Translations under genes and position numbers: made by a program | The notes under the pieces: generated by a model | What the model was told of the DNA's origin: nothing | Databases searched by the model: none | Seen by the model: only the letters and a program-made list of their open reading frames with translations | In this document: piece by piece, positions 43,890-47,507 of the stretch | How the letters are laid out: each line of letters starts with the position of its first letter | Numbering within the stretch: position 1 is the first letter of the stretch | Source of the DNA: DATGMS01 sp040905145 | Lineage (GTDB): Bacteria > Bacteroidota > Bacteroidia > Cytophagales > Cyclobacteriaceae | DNA: 47,507 nt | Reading direction: 5' to 3' | NCBI GenBank assembly: GCA_040905145.1 | Contig: JBBDSC010000069.1 | Coordinates: 1 to 47,507 of the forward strand

Positions 43890-45212
43890 TTGAAAAAGGT
43901 CGCATTTTATACATTAGGTTGTAAATTGAATTATTCAGAGACTTCTACCATTGGTAGGATGTTCGAAAGTAAAGGATATCAAAAAGTTGATTTTTCTGAA
44001 ACTCCCGATATCTTTATTATAAATACCTGTTCTGTGACCGAAAATGCAGATAAGAAATGTAAAAAAATAGTAAAGGAGGCCAAAAAAATATCCCCCGCTT
44101 CTTACGTGGCCATCATAGGGTGTTATGCCCAGTTAAAGCCAAAAGAAATTTCAGAAATCAAAGGGGTGGATGCGGTGCTTGGTGCTGCCGAAAAATTCAG
44201 GCTTATCGAATTATTGGATGGATTCGCAAAAGAACAGGAAACCAAAATTCTGGCCTCCGACATCCATGAAGCTACTGATTTCAACAATGCCTTCTCCATA
44301 AATGATAGAACCAGAACCTTTTTAAAAGTCCAAGATGGCTGTAATTACAGTTGTGCTTTTTGTACCATTCCTTTGGCCAGGGGGAAAAGTAGAAGTGATA
44401 CCATCGCCAATATTTTAGGTTCGGCAATGGAAATTGCACGGACTGACGTGAAGGAAGTGGTCCTTACCGGGGTTAATATCGGGGATTTTGGAATCCAGAA
44501 TGGAAAAAGAAATGAAAGATTTGCTGATCTGGTAAAGGCTTTGGATGAGGTAGGCGGCATAGAACGGCTTAGGATCTCTTCCATTGAACCCAACTTACTG
44601 ACCAATGAGGTCATTGACTTTATCTCCAGATCAAAAAGATTTGTGCCCCATTTTCATATTCCCCTTCAATCAGGAAGCAATGCCATTTTGAGAAAAATGG
44701 GCAGAAGATACCTGCGGGAATTGTATGAGAACAGGGTAGCAAAGATAAAATCCTTAATGCCACATTGCTGCATTGGAGTAGATGTCATCGTAGGTTTTCC
44801 GGGAGAAACACAGGAACATTTTTTGGAAACTTATAATTTTCTAAATGAATTGCCCATTTCTTATCTGCATGTGTTTACGTATTCCGAGCGGCCCAATACC
44901 AGGGCTGCCGATATGGAGGAAGGAATTGTTCCTCTAATAACCAGGAATGAAAGATCTAAAATGCTACGGATCCTCTCTGAGAAAAAAAGAAGGAAATTTT
45001 ATGAAGAAAATCTCAACCAAACCTTTAACGTCTTATTTGAGGAGGATATAGAAGAAGGGAAAATCCATGGCTTTACAGAAAATTATATCCGCGTAGCCGT
45101 CAAATATGACCCCTTGTTGCTAAACGAAATCAAAACAGTGACTCTCAGTGAAATCAATGAAAGAGGGACTGTGGAAGGAAGGGAACCAGAAATAATGTAT
45201 GAAAATCATTAA
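43890..45212 (+). CDS. mtaB: tRNA t6A37 methylthiotransferase MtaB
   Basis: The 440-residue radical-SAM enzyme adds a methylthio group to t6A37 in tRNAs reading ANN codons. The N-terminal MTTase domain has the three cluster cysteines Cys11 (TLGCKLN), Cys47 (TCSVTENADKKC) and Cys78 (IIGCYAQ). The radical-SAM CxxxCxxC is C151-C155-C158 in DGCNYSCAFCTIPLARG. A C-terminal TRAM domain ends the protein. The KxGC-KLNxxE type start and ADKK segment favour MtaB over MiaB or RimO. A TTG start at 43890 is used because no ATG lies nearby in frame and the motif begins at once. Confidence 0.93.
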   Translation: MKKVAFYTLGCKLNYSETSTIGRMFESKGYQKVDFSETPDIFIINTCSVTENADKKCKKIVKEAKKISPASYVAIIGCYAQLKPKEISEIKGVDAVLGAAEKFRLIELLDGFAKEQETKILASDIHEATDFNNAFSINDRTRTFLKVQDGCNYSCAFCTIPLARGKSRSDTIANILGSAMEIARTDVKEVVLTGVNIGDFGIQNGKRNERFADLVKALDEVGGIERLRISSIEPNLLTNEVIDFISRSKRFVPHFHIPLQSGSNAILRKMGRRYLRELYENRVAKIKSLMPHCCIGVDVIVGFPGETQEHFLETYNFLNELPISYLHVFTYSERPNTRAADMEEGIVPLITRNERSKMLRILSEKKRRKFYEENLNQTFNVLFEEDIEEGKIHGFTENYIRVAVKYDPLLLNEIKTVTLSEINERGTVEGREPEIMYENH

Positions 45213-45307
45213 ATAAATCCATCTTTTGGAGCAAATCTGGTTAAAAATATATAAATTAACCTTTATGTCAGCTTGCCCGACTTTTAATCGATAACCCAAA
45301 AAAGCTC

Positions 45308-45667
45308 ATGAAAACGATTTTCAATCCAAACGGTAGGACTACAAGAAGGAAATATCTGGTTCTTTTTGTCGTGTTCTATTTCATCAATCTCTTATGTCTA
45401 CTACAGATATATGAGGCATTTTTGTCACAGGATATGATTCTTTTTGTTATTTCAGGGATTATCTTGGTCACCACTATTGTTCTCTTATTTGTTCAAGCCA
45501 TCAAGCGGCTTCATGATATTGGATTGGATTGGAAATATGCCATTTATCTACTTGTCCCTCCTCCAATAAATTTAATAGGTTTTGTTTGGCTTGCCCTTAA
45601 GGAAGGGCAAAAAGGAACCAATCAGTATGGCCCTGATCCAAGGGATCGTGAGGATTTACTGACCTGA
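45308..45667 (+). CDS. DUF805 membrane protein
   Basis: A 119-residue protein with three or four membrane segments and the DUF805 pattern: NGRTTRRKYLVLF at the start, AIKRLHDIGLDWKYAIYLL in the middle and KEGQKGTNQYGPDPRDRED at the end. Such proteins are small inner-membrane proteins of unknown function. It lies 95 bases after mtaB and may be co-transcribed with it. Confidence 0.85.
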   Translation: MKTIFNPNGRTTRRKYLVLFVVFYFINLLCLLQIYEAFLSQDMILFVISGIILVTTIVLLFVQAIKRLHDIGLDWKYAIYLLVPPPINLIGFVWLALKEGQKGTNQYGPDPRDREDLLT

Positions 45668-45863
45668 AGGTGGTATTAGTATAGAGTATCAAGTATTTGG
45701 TATCATTAATTCATATTCATAATTACTCCTACCTATAATTTGTGTTATTTATTCTGATGAATTTCCTATAGTTTTGTTTCCACACAGGCTGGGAAAACCA
45801 AAGTTGAACTGAAGCCCGGCGGGCTGACAAGATTATAGAACAGGGTTAACATATGAATTTGAA

Positions 45864-45903
45864 CCTCTGCCTGCCGGAAGGCGGGCCTACCGGCAGGCAG
45901 AGG
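45864..45903. repeat. Long inverted repeat (intergenic palindrome)
   Basis: CCTCTGCCTGCCGG (45864-45877) and CCGGCAGGCAGAGG (45890-45903) pair perfectly around 12 bases. A smaller hairpin, AGCCC-GGC-GGGCT, lies at 45813-45825. It belongs to the same GCCTGCC family as 29879-29896. The arms could form a strong RNA stem, but no T-run follows. Confidence 0.65.
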
Positions 45904-45924
45904 TGATATTATTGGATCAAAAAG

Positions 45925-45949
45925 TGTCAACTAATTTCAGGACGTGTCC
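45925..45949. repeat. Short repeat, copy 2, resembling an IS end
   Basis: TGTCAACTAATTTCAGGACG plus TGTCC matches the copy at 94-118 at 21 of 25 positions in the same orientation. It lies 21 bases after the GCAGGCAG palindrome, just as copy 1 follows a GGTAGGCAG remnant at the window start. The two elements may travel together. Confidence 0.5.
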
Positions 45950-45966
45950 ATAAAAGCTAGAAGTTA

Positions 45967-46045
45967 AAACTAAAAGCTACGATGCGGGACTGTTATTGGT
46001 TATTAGTTTTTGGCTTTTAGTTTTTTAGATTTGAGCTTTTAGTTT
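45967..46045. repeat. AAAAGCT / AGCTTTT inverted repeat
   Basis: AAACTAAAAGCT (45967-45978) and AGCTTTTAGTTT (46034-46045) are exact reverse complements 55 bases apart. A third partial copy, GGCTTTTAGTTTTT, lies at 46012-46025. The right arm overlaps the ffh promoter. It looks like a low-complexity intergenic repeat. Confidence 0.5.
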
Positions 46046-46063
46046 CTAAATTATGTATTTTTG
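46030..46063 (+). promoter_or_regulatory. ffh promoter
   Basis: TTTG at 46030-46033 and TATTTTTG at 46056-46063 are 22 bases apart, matching the Bacteroidota TTTG/TAnnTTTG pattern with slightly wide spacing. The ffh ATG follows 29 bases later. Confidence 0.55.
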
Positions 46064-46092
46064 CAGGTAAGCTGTAAATAGAAGAAAAAAAC

Positions 46093-47430
46093 ATGTTTGA
46101 TAATCTTAGTTTTAAATTAGATAGAGCGTTTAAAACCCTAAAGGGTACTGGTACCATAACAGAAATCAATGTAGCGACCACCGTCAAGGAAATCAGAAGA
46201 GCCTTGATTGATGCGGATGTGAACTACAAAGTTGCTAAAGAATTAACGGATTCAATAAAGGAGAAAGCTTTGGGCAGAGATGTTCTGATTTCCGTCTCCC
46301 CTGGACAGCTTTTGGTGAAAATCACCCAGGAAGAATTGACCAATCTTATGGGAGGTGCCAAGGAAGACATCAACCTAAAAGGTGATCCCGCTGTAGTATT
46401 GATCTCAGGTTTACAAGGCTCTGGTAAAACGACATTTTCCGGAAAACTGGCCACCTATCTTAAAAAGCAAGGTCGGCAGGTTCTGCTGGTGGCCTGCGAT
46501 ATTTATCGTCCTGCCGCCATAGACCAGCTGAAAATCCTGGGCGAAGAAATAGGAGTGGAAGTATATGCAGAGCCGGAAAATAAAAACGCCCTGGAAATAG
46601 CCAACAATGCCATTGCCTACGCCAAGAAATCGGGCAAGAAACACGTTATCGTCGATACCGCCGGACGATTGGCGGTGGATGAGGTGATGATGAACGAAAT
46701 TTCAGAACTTAAAGAAAAGCTGAACCCTTCCGAAACACTTTTTGTCGTGGATTCCATGACGGGACAGGATGCGGTCAATACGGCCAAGACCTTTGACGAG
46801 CGATTGAATTTTGATGGGGTGGTTTTGACTAAATTAGATGGGGATAGCCGCGGGGGTGCCGCCATTTCCATCCGCCATGTAGTCAATAAGCCGATCAAAT
46901 TTATCTCTACAGGAGAGAAAATGGAAAACCTGGACATTTTCTATCCTGATCGTATGGCCCAAAGAATCCTTGGAATGGGCGACGTGGTCTCGTTGGTAGA
47001 AAAGGCACAGCAAACCTTCGATGAAGATGAGGCAAAAAGGATCAATGCCAAAATCCGAAAGAACCAGTTTAATTTTGATGATTTCCTTTCCCAATTGGAG
47101 CAGATCAAAAAAATGGGGAACCTGAAGGATTTGATGGGAATGATTCCGGGAATGGGCAAAGCCCTAAAAGGAATGGATGTGGATGATGAATCTTTCAAGC
47201 CCATAGAAGCGATTATTAGAAGTATGACCCCAGCAGAAAGAAATTCTCCCGAACTGATAGATGGAAGTAGAAGAAAAAGAATTGCCACTGGTAGTGGGAG
47301 GACAATTCAGGAAGTAAATAACCTTATGAAGCAATTTGATGACATGAGGAAGCTGATGAAGCAAATGAACAAAATGGGAGGGGCGCAAAAAGCTATGGGG
47401 GCTTTATCCCCCAAGATGGGAAGAAGATGA
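46093..47430 (+). CDS. ffh: Signal recognition particle protein Ffh
   Basis: The 445-residue GTPase binds 4.5S RNA and signal peptides and brings ribosomes to FtsY at the membrane. The NG domain has G1 SGLQGSGKTT (105-114), VACDIYRPAAIDQL, DTAGR, the TKLDGDSRGGAA block with the G4 region, and FISTGEKMENLDIFYPDRMA. The Met-rich M domain ends with the LMKQMNKMGGA segment. Length is normal. It is preceded by a good promoter and followed by an intrinsic terminator, so it is probably monocistronic. Confidence 0.97.
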   Translation: MFDNLSFKLDRAFKTLKGTGTITEINVATTVKEIRRALIDADVNYKVAKELTDSIKEKALGRDVLISVSPGQLLVKITQEELTNLMGGAKEDINLKGDPAVVLISGLQGSGKTTFSGKLATYLKKQGRQVLLVACDIYRPAAIDQLKILGEEIGVEVYAEPENKNALEIANNAIAYAKKSGKKHVIVDTAGRLAVDEVMMNEISELKEKLNPSETLFVVDSMTGQDAVNTAKTFDERLNFDGVVLTKLDGDSRGGAAISIRHVVNKPIKFISTGEKMENLDIFYPDRMAQRILGMGDVVSLVEKAQQTFDEDEAKRINAKIRKNQFNFDDFLSQLEQIKKMGNLKDLMGMIPGMGKALKGMDVDDESFKPIEAIIRSMTPAERNSPELIDGSRRKRIATGSGRTIQEVNNLMKQFDDMRKLMKQMNKMGGAQKAMGALSPKMGRR

Positions 47431-47444
47431 TCCTTTCCTAACAA

Positions 47445-47477
47445 AGGGGTAGTGATAAGCTACCTCCTTTTTTATTT
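47445..47477 (+). terminator. Intrinsic terminator after ffh
   Basis: GGGGTAG pairs with CTACCTC (one G-T) around TGATAAG, and a T-rich run follows (CTTTTTTATTTT). It begins 15 bases after the ffh stop. Confidence 0.75.
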
Positions 47478-47507
47478 TACTAAAGTTCCGCCGTAAACTC
47501 TTTAATT

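Noticed and set aside
45864..46045. CRISPR array, because of several repeats in one gap
   Set aside because: The repeats are palindromic and of different sequence and spacing; there are no regular repeats with unique spacers and no cas genes.

Overview
The window looks like a chromosome segment of a Bacteroidota bacterium, probably order Cytophagales near Cyclobacteriaceae (Cyclobacterium, Algoriphagus or Echinicola-like). This is judged from gene content only. The clues are a SusC/SusD pair, a type III glutamine synthetase, tandem DUF1080 lipoproteins, a Tat-exported Gfo/Idh/MocA oxidoreductase, and several promoters with the Bacteroidota -7 box TAnnTTTG. No plasmid, phage or CRISPR signature is visible.

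Layout. 0-1.4 kb: a 5'-truncated FabZ-like gene and a small DUF4160 / DUF2442-HTH pair. 1.3-4.6 kb: a decayed SusC-SusD-lipoprotein operon. 4.8-15.3 kb: a hexuronate locus. It has a TRAP transporter (DctPQM) and KDPG aldolase on the minus strand, diverging from altronate dehydratase, an SDR mannonate oxidoreductase and mannonate dehydratase on the plus strand, followed by a DUF1080 lipoprotein and an exported oxidoreductase. A 30-bp LacI-type palindrome lies in the divergent promoter region. The kinase that should sit beside the aldolase survives only as a fragment. A second, intact aldolase-kinase pair lies at 17.7-19.5 kb and could fill the gap. 15.5-22.3 kb: housekeeping genes (LolD-like ATPase, SucC, tRNA-Arg, a coiled-coil lipoprotein, tRNA-Ala, RecR, ClpS) and a tRNA pseudogene.

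22.3-30.5 kb: mixed genes. These include a Na+/solute symporter, a sugar-phosphate transferase, an Atl-like protein, an MscS channel, an SDR, DUF2807 and DUF4421 envelope proteins, an SRPBCC pseudogene broken by an in-frame TGA, a DoxX protein and a DUF433/DUF5615 toxin-antitoxin-like pair. 30.6-37.1 kb: exopolysaccharide export and assembly (Wza, Wzc with a tyrosine-rich tail, RfbB, a GT4 glycosyltransferase), with thymidylate synthase as the last gene of the run. 37.2-41.1 kb: a two-gene secreted operon, DUF1080-PA14 plus a beta-propeller/cytochrome c protein. 41.5-47.5 kb: GlnN, MtaB, a DUF805 protein, a repeat-rich gap and Ffh.

How it fits together. The intact uronate genes cover both the galacturonate (altronate) and glucuronate (mannonate) branches down to 2-keto-3-deoxygluconate, then kinase and aldolase to pyruvate and glyceraldehyde-3-phosphate. 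Outer-membrane SusCD uptake has decayed while inner-membrane TRAP uptake is kept. This suggests a shift from oligosaccharide capture to free uronic acids. The strongest leads are the operator, the decayed operon, the tRNA relic, the nonsense-interrupted SRPBCC gene and the two oxidative-glycoside modules. I did not find a wholly new system that I could defend from sequence alone.
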